64,000 nucleotides of DNA from Pseudomonas sp. CFII64 (GCF_000416235.1 NZ_ATLO01000010.1:310001-374000); one strand, 5' to 3'; positions 43,518 through 51,358 are shown, numbered from the stretch's first letter. Translations and numbers: made by a program. Notes: generated from the letters alone by a model not told the origin.

Positions 43518-44093
43518 TCAGCCGCGTTCGACTTGGGCGTTGGCGTCTGCCAGGCAGCCGTCGACCCATTGATGAACGCGGGTGAGAGGTGGCGCGGCTT
43601 CGGCGTACAGAATCCGGTAGACCGTCGGCGCTACCACGCGGTCGATCAGGTCCTCGGCGCTGGGCGAGGTTTCACCACGAGCCAGGGCGCGATCAATGAT
43701 GATCTGCAACTGGTCGCGGGTAATCGCCATGCATTTGCCGGAACAGCTGGCGCCGTTGCTGGCCACGACGTCGCGCATCATTTCCCGGCCGGGCGCGGAA
43801 TCCATGTCTTCCAGGTACATCTCGGTCCAGGTCAGCAAATCATCACGCAGATTGCCGCAATCGATGGGCGGATCCGGGCGCAGCCGTTCCACCGCAGCAT
43901 CGGCCAGCAGCGTGGTGAGGTCGCCCCAGCGACGATAGATGGTCGACGGGGTAACGCCGGCGCGCGTGGCAATCAGCGGCACGCTGAGGTCGCCGCGCTC
44001 ATGTTCGCGCAGCAGCTCGCGCACTGCGCCGTGAATAGACTCTTGCACCCGGGCGCTGCGGCCGCCGGTGCGTATTCCTTCTTTAATAGCCAT
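43518..44093 (-). CDS. TetR-family regulator of the adjacent MFS exporter
   Basis: This 191-residue repressor starts at ATG 44093, giving an N-terminal HTH (ESIHGAVRELLREHERGDLSVPLIATRAGVTPSTIYRRWGDLTTLLADAAVERL) and a TetR_C ligand domain. It is divergent from an MFS transporter gene 105 bases away. Its stop lies two bases before the LRR-kinase ATG, so the two minus-strand genes share a transcript. A GCTAA-N3-TTAGC inverted repeat in the gap is the likely operator. The inducing compound is unknown. Confidence 0.9.
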   Translation of the reverse strand: MAIKEGIRTGGRSARVQESIHGAVRELLREHERGDLSVPLIATRAGVTPSTIYRRWGDLTTLLADAAVERLRPDPPIDCGNLRDDLLTWTEMYLEDMDSAPGREMMRDVVASNGASCSGKCMAITRDQLQIIIDRALARGETSPSAEDLIDRVVAPTVYRILYAEAAPPLTRVHQWVDGCLADANAQVERG

Positions 44094-44153
44094 ATGGCGG
44101 ACCTTAACACAAAGTATTTGCTTTAAGCGGCGACAGCTAGCACACTCTAAAAC

Positions 44154-44166
44154 GCTAAATATTAGC
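44154..44166. promoter_or_regulatory. Candidate TetR operator GCTAA-N3-TTAGC
   Basis: This inverted repeat lies between the divergent tetR and MFS genes, 33 bases before the MFS start. Its position over the expected promoter is right for repression of both genes. Binding is inferred. Confidence 0.55.
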
Positions 44167-44198
44167 TTTAATGATTTGCCTGATTGGAGAGTGTACCC

Positions 44199-45407
44199 AT
44201 GTCCCTTCCTTTCCAGAAACCGGATATGCATGAACGGGGTCGCAGCCATCTGGGCTTTCTGGCATTTACCACGCTGTGCTTTTTCGCCGCCTCCAGCGCG
44301 CCGACTCCGCTGTACCACCTGTACCAACAAGCCTGGGGCTTCTCGGCGGCGATGTTGACGCTGATCTTCGCGGTCTATGCGCTGACGCTGTTGGTTGCCT
44401 TGCTGATTGTCGGTTCGCTGTCGGATTATCTCGGCCGGAGGCCGGTCATTTTCAGCGCCTTGTTGCTGGAAATCGTCTCAATGCTGTTGTTTATCATAGC
44501 CACGGATGTGATCTGGCTGGTCCTGGCGCGCATGCTTCAAGGTCTGGCCACCGGCATGGCAGCCAGCGCGCTGGGTGCGGCATTGCTGGACAATGATCAG
44601 AAACAGGGTCCGTTGATCAACAGTATCGCGCCAATGTTCGGCATGGCCATCGGCGCGTTGGGGACTGGCTTGCTGGTGGAGCTGGCGCCGCTGCCGCTGC
44701 TGCTGGCGTATTACCTGTTGCTGGCGGCGTTTGTGTCCCAGGCCATCTATCTGTGGCGCATGCCGGAGACCGTCAGCCGCCAGCCAGGTGTGTGGAGGTC
44801 CCTCAAGCCTTCGCTGCACGTTCCGCTTCAAGCGCGGCGTACTTTATGGCTGGTGTTGCCGGTGGATATCGCCGCCTGGTCGCTGGGCGGTTTCTACCTG
44901 TCATTGACGCCTTCGCTGTTGGCGGCGGCGACCGGTTCGACCTCGGCAATCAACGGTGGGCTAGCCGTGGCATCACTGACCTTGAGCGGCGCATTGGCGA
45001 TCCTCAATCTGCGTTTGCGCGCGCCGACCCTTGGCCTTTGGATCGGCGCAAGCTTCCTGACCCTGGGCGTCGCCGTGATCCTGGCGGCAGTGAATGCGGG
45101 TTGGCTGTGGCTGTTTTTTGTGGGGACTGTGATCGCCGGTATAGGTTTCGGCGCGAGTTTTCTCGCCGCTTTGCGCTTGCTGCTGCCGCTGGCCCATGCC
45201 CACGAAAGGGCGGGTTTGATGTCGGCGTTCTACGTGCTCAGTTACCTGGCGTTCTGTGTGCCGGCGCTTGTCGCAGGTTTTTCGGCACGCACCTTTGGGC
45301 TGATCGCCACCACCAATGTCTACGGGGCAGTGGTGATTGCACTGGCGCTGGCGGCATTGCTGGGCTTGCTGGTGCAGCGCAGCAATGGCCGGCGCCTGGC
45401 GTCGTAG
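44199..45407 (+). CDS. MFS transporter (drug/metabolite exporter)
   Basis: This 402-residue major-facilitator protein starts at ATG 44199, with GGAGAG upstream. About 12 hydrophobic segments are seen, with the loop 2-3 motif GSLSDYLGRRPVIFSA and APTPLYHLYQQAWGFSAAMLTLIFAVYALTLLVALL early in the protein. The TetR gene beside it suggests inducible export of a toxic or signalling compound. The substrate cannot be told from the sequence. Confidence 0.9.
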   Translation: MSLPFQKPDMHERGRSHLGFLAFTTLCFFAASSAPTPLYHLYQQAWGFSAAMLTLIFAVYALTLLVALLIVGSLSDYLGRRPVIFSALLLEIVSMLLFIIATDVIWLVLARMLQGLATGMAASALGAALLDNDQKQGPLINSIAPMFGMAIGALGTGLLVELAPLPLLLAYYLLLAAFVSQAIYLWRMPETVSRQPGVWRSLKPSLHVPLQARRTLWLVLPVDIAAWSLGGFYLSLTPSLLAAATGSTSAINGGLAVASLTLSGALAILNLRLRAPTLGLWIGASFLTLGVAVILAAVNAGWLWLFFVGTVIAGIGFGASFLAALRLLLPLAHAHERAGLMSAFYVLSYLAFCVPALVAGFSARTFGLIATTNVYGAVVIALALAALLGLLVQRSNGRRLAS

Positions 45408-45414
45408 GAGCCAA

Positions 45415-46173
45415 TCAAATTGCCTCAGGCAATGCCTTGCGCGCACGTTGCGTGGCTTCGTCTTTCGCTGCGCCGACGACCGCATAGTTGTAACTGCCGC
45501 TGGACCAGTAGTCAGCCTGCAATTCGCCATCCAGGCGGCTGCCACGGGGCAGCAGATGATTTTGTGCACCCGGCGGACGGATGTAGAAACTCAGGGTGCG
45601 GCCCTCGCGATCCTTGTACACGACCATGGCTGCCGCGCCTTGCTCAGTGCTTGTCATGCGTCCGCTGACCGGCCGAAAACCGGCTGCTTCCATATTAGGC
45701 AGACGTTCAGCCCGGGCAAAGTGGCGGTCCAGCCAGCCTTGGGCATCGTTGGGTTTTTCAGCGCTCCAGTCGCTGGCCATATCGTTGTTGACTGCGAACA
45801 TCCGGTACGCCTGCACCGCATCGGCCATGGGCAGGGTCGCGTTGCTCAGGGTGATTTCCCGCGCATGCCAGCCGCTCAGGCCGCCAACACTCACCGCCAC
45901 CAGCAACACCGCTGCCGTGGCGAAATGCCGATAGCGGTTGCGGCGCATGCGCTGGCGAATGAAGGTCGGGTCCAGCTCGGAATTGGCTTCACGTTGCAGC
46001 TGGCCGCTCAGGGCCGCGCGCAACTGTTGCGCATCTTCCTGCCATTGCTTGACCTGCAAGGCGACGTCGGGGTGCGCGGCGAGCCAGGTTTCCAGTGTCG
46101 CCCGGTCGGCATCGCTGAGCTGATAGTCGACGTAGGCATTCAATACGTGTTCGCTGGGGGGCAAGGTAATCAT
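45415..46173 (-). CDS. Anti-sigma factor (transmembrane) paired with ECF sigma
   Basis: This 252-residue membrane protein starts inside the stop of the sigma gene (ATGA overlap, 46170-46173). The cytoplasmic N terminus (VLNAYVDYQLSDADRATLETWLAAHPDVALQVKQWQED) resembles the zinc-less anti-sigma domain. One membrane helix lies near residues 84-102 (HFATAAVLLVAVSVGGLSGW). The periplasmic part of about 150 residues is of unknown fold (NMEAAGFRPVSGRMTSTEQGAAAMVVYKDREGRTLSFYIRP). It would hold the sigma factor at the membrane until a periplasmic, probably oxidative, signal arrives. Confidence 0.88.
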   Translation of the reverse strand: MITLPPSEHVLNAYVDYQLSDADRATLETWLAAHPDVALQVKQWQEDAQQLRAALSGQLQREANSELDPTFIRQRMRRNRYRHFATAAVLLVAVSVGGLSGWHAREITLSNATLPMADAVQAYRMFAVNNDMASDWSAEKPNDAQGWLDRHFARAERLPNMEAAGFRPVSGRMTSTEQGAAAMVVYKDREGRTLSFYIRPPGAQNHLLPRGSRLDGELQADYWSSGSYNYAVVGAAKDEATQRARKALPEAI

Positions 46174-46682
46174 TTCAATATCCGCAGGGCAGGGGACAGG
46201 ATTTCGCCATCACTGATCTGGCGCAGCGCCTGGCGAGCGCGCGACAGGCGGGACATGACGGTGCCAACAGGTACGTCGAGAATTTCGGCGACCTCCTTGT
46301 AACTCAAGCCTTCCACCGAAATCCAGAGCAGCAACGCGCGCTGCTCGGTGTTCAGTCGCTCGAACGCACCCAGGGTTGACTGTGCCACCACGGTGCGCTC
46401 GACGCTGGGCTGGTAGTGATCGTCGCCGCCGCCGGTGAACAGCTCAAGCATTCGGCTATAGCGTCGGGAGCGGCGATGGGCATCCAGGAACTGTCGATAC
46501 AGGATGGAAAACAGCCAGGCGCGCAAATCGCCTTCCGGCCGCTTGTTACCCCAGGCAGACAAGGCTTTCTCCAGGCTGGCCTGCACCAGATCGTCTGCAC
46601 TGCTGGGGTTGCGGGTCAGCGATAAAGCGAACCTGCGCATGCGCGGGATCAACTCCCGTAACTGTTCATCAAGCTCGTTCAT
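46170..46682 (-). CDS. ECF RNA polymerase sigma factor
   Basis: This 170-residue ECF sigma starts at ATG 46682; an in-frame TTG lies at 46706. Region 2 is LIPRMRRFALSLTRNPSSADDLVQASLEKALS. Region 4 is RLNTEQRALLLWISVEGLSYKEVAEILDVPVGTVMSRLSRARQALR. Its own promoter (46734-46760, minus strand) and that of the divergent peroxidase gene carry the same GGAATAAA and CGTCTT elements, so it probably drives both. The regulon beside it (peroxidase, cytochrome b561) points to an oxidative or redox envelope stress. Confidence 0.92.
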   Translation of the reverse strand: MNELDEQLRELIPRMRRFALSLTRNPSSADDLVQASLEKALSAWGNKRPEGDLRAWLFSILYRQFLDAHRRSRRYSRMLELFTGGGDDHYQPSVERTVVAQSTLGAFERLNTEQRALLLWISVEGLSYKEVAEILDVPVGTVMSRLSRARQALRQISDGEILSPALRILK

Positions 46683-46733
46683 GGGCGGCGGGTTTCCGGT
46701 CTGCAACTATGATCAAGTAAGCGTGTGATCAGC

Positions 46734-46760
46734 AAGACGACGCTCCACGGCGTTTATTCC
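46734..46760 (-). promoter_or_regulatory. ECF-type promoter of the sigma/anti-sigma operon
   Basis: Read on the minus strand, GGAATAAA is followed after 13 bases by CGTCTT. Both elements and the spacing are identical to the divergent promoter at 46789-46815, indicating autoregulation. Confidence 0.85.
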
Positions 46761-46788
46761 TCCATTTATACAATTAATTTCGGGGCAG

Positions 46789-46815
46789 GGAATAAACACT
46801 GACAGGGTGCGTCTT
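46789..46815 (+). promoter_or_regulatory. ECF-type promoter of the peroxidase/b561 operon
   Basis: GGAATAAA (46789-46796) and CGTCTT (46810-46815) are separated by 13 bases, a classic ECF -35/-10 pair. It lies 43 bases before the catalase-like gene. Confidence 0.85.
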
Positions 46816-46857
46816 ACCGTCCACTAACCTACAGGCCAACGGCCCAGGAGATCCCCC

Positions 46858-47955
46858 ATGGTCGAGCGCTTCCCGCCGCCTGAGCAGCAAAAACCGCCCC
46901 TGAGCATTGGCAGCACCCTGCTGCGACTGGCGGGCATCGGCGTTATCGTGTTGGCGGCAGCCACTTCGCTGGCTTACGTCGGCGGCTATCTGGATCCGCA
47001 GCGGCTGACCCCGGCGCGACTGGTCGATGGGCTGGAGCACAATAACGGCGTGCATCCCGGATTCAGGCGCAACCACCCCAAGGGCGTGTGTGTCGCAGGT
47101 TACTTTGAAAGCAATGGCAGCGCCGCGCAGTATTCCAGCGCACAGGTGTTTGCTGCGACGCGCACTCCGGTCGAAGGGCGGTTTGCCTTGCCGACTGGCA
47201 ATCCCTACTCGCCGGACAGTGCCGCGCCGTTGCGCAGTATGGCGCTGCGCTTTACCCAGGCAAACGGCCAGCAATGGCGTACCGGGATGAATGCCATGCC
47301 GGTTTTTCCGGTTGGCACGCCGCAAGCTTTTTATGAGCTGATGCAGGCCCAGGCGCCCGATCCAGCCACCGGCAAGCCTGATCCGGCCAAGCCTGCGGCG
47401 TTTTTCGCCAGCCATCCGGAAGCCGCGCCATTTCTCGCCTGGGTCAAGACTGCCAAGCCTTCCGCCAGCTACGCCACTGAAACCTATAACAGCGTCAATG
47501 CGTTCTATCTGGTCAGCGCCGACGGCAAGCGCCAGGCGGTGCGCTGGAACATGGTGCCGGTTAATCAGGATTCGGCAGCGACTCCCGCGCCGGATGCCAA
47601 GGATTATCTGGAGCCGGATCTGGCCGACCGCCTGACCCGTGGTTCGCTGCGCTGGAACCTGATGATTACCCTGGCCGAAGCGGGCGATCCGATTGACGAC
47701 GCCAGCAAGCAATGGCCCGCCGAACGTCGCGCCATCAATGCCGGGACGCTGGTCATCGACAGCACGCAACCGCAAGCGGATGGCGATTGTCGCGATATCA
47801 ACTTTGATCCATTGGTGTTGCCCGCAGGCATTGCCGGCTCTGCAGACCCATTGCTGGCGGCCCGTTCGGCGGCCTATGCATCTTCTTATCAGCGGCGGAC
47901 CGGCGAAGTTGATCAATTGCCGAAAGCGGCTCCCGTTGCGGAGAAAAAATCATGA
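46858..47955 (+). CDS. Catalase-family peroxidase (SrpA-like), membrane-anchored
   Basis: This 365-residue haem peroxidase has the catalase core in reduced form: FRRNHPKGVCVAGYFESNG with the catalytic His, GRFALPTGNPYSPDS, MALRFTQANGQQWRTGMNAMPVF, and the later Tyr region (STQPQADGDCRDINFDPLVLPAGI). An N-terminal membrane segment (residues 20-45) anchors it, probably facing the periplasm. Such short catalase-like proteins consume peroxides using an external donor. The next gene, cytochrome b561, starts inside its stop and may supply the electrons. Confidence 0.9.
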   Translation: MVERFPPPEQQKPPLSIGSTLLRLAGIGVIVLAAATSLAYVGGYLDPQRLTPARLVDGLEHNNGVHPGFRRNHPKGVCVAGYFESNGSAAQYSSAQVFAATRTPVEGRFALPTGNPYSPDSAAPLRSMALRFTQANGQQWRTGMNAMPVFPVGTPQAFYELMQAQAPDPATGKPDPAKPAAFFASHPEAAPFLAWVKTAKPSASYATETYNSVNAFYLVSADGKRQAVRWNMVPVNQDSAATPAPDAKDYLEPDLADRLTRGSLRWNLMITLAEAGDPIDDASKQWPAERRAINAGTLVIDSTQPQADGDCRDINFDPLVLPAGIAGSADPLLAARSAAYASSYQRRTGEVDQLPKAAPVAEKKS

Positions 47956-48497
47956 GCGCGCCTACCCGACATTTCGCCCCGTTGGCGCGACTGCTGCATT
48001 GGTTGATGGCACTGATGATCATCGCCATGCTGTTTATCGGCGCTGGCATGGTGGCTTCGGTCTCGCAACGCCATGAGTGGTTGCTCAACCTGCACAAGCC
48101 TTTGGGGATCGCGATTCTGGTGTTGGTGATCCTGCGCCTGATCGTGCGTTTCTCTACGCAGACGCCGCCGTTGCCGGCTGATCTGCCGACATGGCAGGCG
48201 TTGTCCGCCAAGCTGTCGCACTATCTGTTGTATGCGCTGATGCTGGCGATGCCATTGATCGGCTGGTCGATGATTTCTGCCGCTGGAGATCCGGTGATGT
48301 TGGGCAGCTCGTTGCGATTGCCGTCAATCGTGGCGGCCAACCCGCATACCTTTGCTTTCCTGCGCCAGGCGCACACGTACCTGGCTTATCTGCTGTTTCT
48401 GACCATCCTGCTGCATGTCGCTGCTGCGCTGTTTCATGGCTGGATACGCCGCGATGAAGTGCTGGGCAGCATGTTGCGGGGTGAAAGCAACGGCTGA
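47952..48497 (+). CDS. Cytochrome b561
   Basis: This 181-residue inner-membrane dihaem cytochrome has four membrane helices. His residues sit in the expected places: PLARLLHWLMALMIIAMLFIG, EWLLNLHKPLGIAILVLVILRLIV, LSHYLLYALMLAMPLIGWSM and RQAHTYLAYLLFLTILLHVAAALFHGW. It overlaps the peroxidase stop by four bases, so the two are coupled and probably form an electron route from quinol to the peroxidase. Confidence 0.92.
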   Translation: MSAPTRHFAPLARLLHWLMALMIIAMLFIGAGMVASVSQRHEWLLNLHKPLGIAILVLVILRLIVRFSTQTPPLPADLPTWQALSAKLSHYLLYALMLAMPLIGWSMISAAGDPVMLGSSLRLPSIVAANPHTFAFLRQAHTYLAYLLFLTILLHVAAALFHGWIRRDEVLGSMLRGESNG

Positions 48498-48504
48498 GTT
48501 GATT

Positions 48505-48533
48505 CGTTGGAGCGAGCGGGCAGCGCTCCAACG
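48505..48533. repeat. Short REP hairpin
   Basis: CGTTGGAGCG and CGCTCCAACG form a ten-base perfect stem with loop AGCGGGCAG between convergent genes. This is a shortened copy of the window's common REP, likely acting as a terminator or stabiliser. Confidence 0.7.
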
Positions 48534-48535
48534 AT

Positions 48536-49675
48536 TTAGCGCAGCACTTCAACCATTTCCGTAAGCGTGGTCAGAACATCCTTGGCCAGCTGCTTCGAAC
48601 GTTTGCCAGACCAGCCCGTTATCAGATCCGGGGCGTTGTCGTTGTCCTTGAACGGCATTTCCAGGGTCAGTGACAGGCACTTGAAGCGCTCACCGACGCT
48701 GTTGCAGGCCAGGTTCATGTTGGCCTGACCGGGTTGCGAGCGGGGATAGCCATAACGCGTCTGGAAATCCCGGGTGATCTCGCTCAAGCGGCGGCGGAAG
48801 TGTTCTTCCAGCTCAGCTTGCTTGGCGGTATAGCCGGGATTGCCTTCGCAGGCAGCAGTGAAGACGTAGGGGATTTCCTCGTCGCCATGGACGTCAAGGA
48901 ACATGTCCACGCCATATTTTTCCATCTGCTGCTTGACGAAGAACACTTCCGGGCTGGTGTCCTCAGTGGAGTCCTGCCAGCAGCGATTGAGATCCTTGCC
49001 GTTGGCGTTGGTGCGCAAATGGCCATGGAACGAGCCATCGGGATTCATGTGCGGCACCAGATACAAATCGGCGGCATCCAGCAATTGCGCCAGTTGCGGA
49101 TCATTTTGCTCCACAAGGCGCTCGATCAAGCCTTCCATGAACCACTCGGCCATGTGCTCGCCGGGATGCTGTTGGGCGATGATCCAGATATTACGTTTGC
49201 CTGGCGCACCGTTGCCTCTTCGCAACAGTGGAATATCCCGACCTTCGACGCTTTTGCCGGTGGCCAACAGTTCGGTGCCGGCATTTTCCAGCGCGTGCTT
49301 GACCAACCAGTCATGGCGCTCACGGCTGTAGGGTTCAAAGTAGGCGAAATACACCTCGGAGTGGGTCGGCGTCAGGGTGAAATTCAGCGCCTTGCCGTCG
49401 AACGTTGAAGGCACGCGGAACCAGTCCTGATGATCGTAGGACGCAACGGCGTTGTAGCCGGTCCACGCCCGGTTGTAACTGGACTGGCTGGCGTTGTTGA
49501 GACTGAAATGATGGGGTTCGCCGACGTGCAGGCCTTCAACCTTGAAGTGAAACCACTGGAAATGCGGGCTTTTGGTGTCCGGGCGCATTGCCAGCTGAAT
49601 ATGTGCAGGGCTGCTCGCGTCTATTACTTCGATATTGCCGCTGTCGAAGTCCGCGCTGATGCTGAGAGTGGTCAC
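48536..49675 (-). CDS. M14-family cytosolic carboxypeptidase (Nna1-like)
   Basis: This 379-residue zinc carboxypeptidase has metal ligands in QQHPGEHMAEWFMEGL (HxxE), the third His in MFLDVHGDEE, and catalytic Glu in LTLEMPFKD. The N-terminal beta-domain (LSISADFDSGNIEVIDASSPAHIQLAMRPD) is that of AGTPBP/Nna1-type enzymes, whose eukaryotic members deglutamylate tubulin. The GTG at 49675 is preferred because AGGAACCCACC lies just before it and homologues begin at that strand; an ORF extends to 49759. There is no signal peptide. Bacterial substrates are unknown. Confidence 0.85.
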   Translation of the reverse strand: MTTLSISADFDSGNIEVIDASSPAHIQLAMRPDTKSPHFQWFHFKVEGLHVGEPHHFSLNNASQSSYNRAWTGYNAVASYDHQDWFRVPSTFDGKALNFTLTPTHSEVYFAYFEPYSRERHDWLVKHALENAGTELLATGKSVEGRDIPLLRRGNGAPGKRNIWIIAQQHPGEHMAEWFMEGLIERLVEQNDPQLAQLLDAADLYLVPHMNPDGSFHGHLRTNANGKDLNRCWQDSTEDTSPEVFFVKQQMEKYGVDMFLDVHGDEEIPYVFTAACEGNPGYTAKQAELEEHFRRRLSEITRDFQTRYGYPRSQPGQANMNLACNSVGERFKCLSLTLEMPFKDNDNAPDLITGWSGKRSKQLAKDVLTTLTEMVEVLR

Positions 49676-49774
49676 GGTGGGTTCCTGTACGTCAGTGCCA
49701 AATGTGACAGCTACTTTACACGGAACACTGCGGGCCACGGCGACGTTAACTTCAGTCAATCGGTCATGGGTGAA

Positions 49775-50320
49775 TCAGGAGAAAGCCTCGGCAGTCACCA
49801 GCAGCCCAGCCACGAATGCCGAGAGCAACCACCATCCCAGGTAGGCGCGGCGCTTGCGACGATGCCAGCCGCTGGCACCCATGGCAGTTGCCGGAGCCAA
49901 TAACTGACGCCACAGGCGTTCGGTCGCCTCGAAAGCGCACAGGTGATCCAGATCCGCATCGAGCCAGTGACGAAATTCAATGCGCTGACTGGCGGTGGCC
50001 TGCGGGCTTTGCAAATGCACATACCAACGGCTGGCCGCCTCGTTGACATCGTCGGCAACCGGCGCGATGGACGCCGCCACATGGGGGCGGCTCTGCTGCA
50101 GGACTCGCACCATGGCGCGCTCCACAGCGTCCAGGTCGGTATCCAGAAAGCTGGCGATGTTGGCGTAGGGCAGGTTGTCCAGCCGACTCATGAGAAAGAT
50201 CTGCTGCGTGCGGCGCGACAATTTTTGCAGACCGATGCGCAACTCTTGCGCCTGGCGGCTGAGCGGTGCATCCGGCTGGTGAGCCGGAAGGGCGGTAAAA
50301 GACGAGAGCTGGGTACTCAT
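49775..50320 (-). CDS. Hybrid protein with sigma region-4-like HTH fused to a FecR-like N-terminal domain
   Basis: This 181-residue protein joins two signalling halves. Residues about 22-75 (SRQAQELRIGLQKLSRRTQQIFLMSRLDNLPYANIASFLDTDLDAVERAMVRVL) resemble region 4 of FecI-type sigma factors. Residues 85-135 (VADDVNEAASRWYVHLQSPQATASQRIEFRHWLDADLDHLCAFEATERLW) are a FecR_N/DUF4880 domain. A C-terminal membrane segment follows (YLGWWLLSAFVAGLLVTAEAF). No sigma region 2 and no periplasmic FecR domain exist. A Fur-like box lies upstream, so iron control is likely. The function is unknown. Confidence 0.8.
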   Translation of the reverse strand: MSTQLSSFTALPAHQPDAPLSRQAQELRIGLQKLSRRTQQIFLMSRLDNLPYANIASFLDTDLDAVERAMVRVLQQSRPHVAASIAPVADDVNEAASRWYVHLQSPQATASQRIEFRHWLDADLDHLCAFEATERLWRQLLAPATAMGASGWHRRKRRAYLGWWLLSAFVAGLLVTAEAFS

Positions 50321-50354
50321 GATCGGTCGCCTCGCTGGTAGGGTCTTTCGATGA

Positions 50355-50369
50355 TGAGAACAAATCTCA
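50355..50369. promoter_or_regulatory. Fur-like box upstream of the hybrid gene
   Basis: TGAGAACAAATCTCA matches the Fur core TGAGAATCATTCTCA at 12 of 15 positions. A wider ATGATGAGA/TCTCATCAT dyad surrounds it. It lies 35 bases before the gene start. Confidence 0.5.
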
Positions 50370-50514
50370 ACGGAGAGCTCTCATCATTTACGATTTATCT
50401 GGTCGCTAAAGTCTGAGAAAGCCAACTTCACCGTCCCGTTCAATATTCTTTTTGCTATGATCCGCGCCATCGCAGAATGACACGTCTTCATTAGCCTGAA
50501 GCAATGCAAAAACC

Positions 50515-50627
50515 AAAAAAAAGACCCGGAAAAAATCCGGGTCAAAAACCGTGATTAGCCTGATGAGGAGATAATCCAGGAGCCGACCTAAGACTCCTGA
50601 GTTATCCAGCTGATCTCGCGACCAGCT
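50515..50627 (-). ncRNA. prrF: PrrF iron-responsive small RNA
   Basis: Read on the minus strand the RNA begins AGCTGGTCGCGAGATCAGC and contains CTCAGGAGTCTTAGG, the CTCATCAGGCTAATCACGG segment and the terminator. These are the conserved blocks of PrrF as I remember them from P. aeruginosa. The predicted length of about 113 bases matches PrrF (near 116). PrrF is made when iron is scarce and pairs with messages of iron-rich proteins with help from Hfq, sparing iron. It is preceded by a promoter covered by a Fur box. The 5' end is inferred from the -10 element. Confidence 0.92.
50523..50543 (-). terminator. PrrF intrinsic terminator
   Basis: Stem GACCCGGA/TCCGGGTC encloses five bases and is followed on the minus strand by eight T residues (50515-50522). 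Confidence 0.92.
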
Positions 50628-50630
50628 GAT

Positions 50631-50661
50631 GCAATAATAATCATTATCATTTGCAAGTCAA
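50631..50661 (-). promoter_or_regulatory. PrrF promoter overlapped by Fur box
   Basis: On the minus strand, TTGACT (50656-50661) and TATTAT (50634-50639) are spaced by 16 bases. The region between carries a near-perfect Fur palindrome, AATGATAATGATTATTATT, covering the -10. Iron-loaded Fur would block polymerase directly. Confidence 0.9.
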
Positions 50662-50714
50662 ATGTTTTTCTTGCGTCCATGCAGAAAAACAACCGGTGAC
50701 GAGGCCGCAGAGCC

Positions 50715-51182
50715 TCAATCCAGTGGCAATTCAGTAGTGCGCTTCACTTCGCTCATGGCGATGTTGGAGTGCGCTTCCTGTACATGAGGTTGTTGCAGCA
50801 GGTGATCGCGCAAGAAGCGTTCATAGCTGGAAATGTCCTGGGCCACGACCTTCAGCAAGAAATCCATATTCCCCGCCATCGCATAGCATTCCAGCACCTC
50901 CGGGTAGCCGGTGATCGCTTCTTCGAATTCGGTCAGATAACGCCGACCATGCCCCGATAACTTCACGCTGACAAAAACCGTCATGGTCAGGCCGAGCTTT
51001 TTCGGGTTGAGCAGGGCAACTTTGCGCTCGATGACGCCTTCTTCCTGGAGGCGGTTGATCCGCCGCCAGCAGGGCGACTGGGACAGCTCGACGCGTTCGG
51101 CGATCTCCGCAGCCGAAAGGTCGGCATTGTGTTGCAGCAGGCGCAGGATCTTGCGGTCGATGGGACTTAATTTAATCTGCAT
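50715..51182 (-). CDS. Lrp/AsnC-family regulator
   Basis: This 155-residue feast/famine regulator has an N-terminal HTH (SPIDRKILRLLQHNADLSAAEIAERVELSQSPCWRRINRLQEEGVIERKVALLNPKKLG) and a C-terminal RAM domain (VTVFVSVKL-like strand, GYPEVLECYAMAGNMDFLLKVVAQDISSYERF). It is divergent from the indolepyruvate oxidoreductase gene with 176 bases between starts. It probably senses an amino acid, possibly an aromatic one, and regulates that gene. The target is inferred from position. Confidence 0.92.
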   Translation of the reverse strand: MQIKLSPIDRKILRLLQHNADLSAAEIAERVELSQSPCWRRINRLQEEGVIERKVALLNPKKLGLTMTVFVSVKLSGHGRRYLTEFEEAITGYPEVLECYAMAGNMDFLLKVVAQDISSYERFLRDHLLQQPHVQEAHSNIAMSEVKRTTELPLD

Positions 51183-51358
51183 GAATTGACCCTGTTTTTT
51201 ATTCTTATCGAAAGGAACATGTCGAATATCAGCAGATTTTCGCCAAATTAGAAAGAAAAAGCCCGGTTGCTACAGGCAGTATTTTGCTTGTGACCGCTGA
51301 GTCGAACCTGCTCGGCACTACAGCCTGAAATGCTCATAAAAATAAAAGGAGCACCTGA

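Larger units (their letters stand above)
50321..50714. other. Intergenic region holding PrrF and Fur sites
   Basis: This 394-base gap contains the Fur-like box of the hybrid gene, the PrrF RNA with its terminator, and the Fur-overlapped PrrF promoter. No protein gene is visible. Confidence 0.8.

Noticed and set aside
46774-47916. 380-codon open frame opposite the catalase-like gene
   Set aside because: It shares the span with a clear peroxidase gene and covers its ECF promoter; composition is typical of shadow frames.
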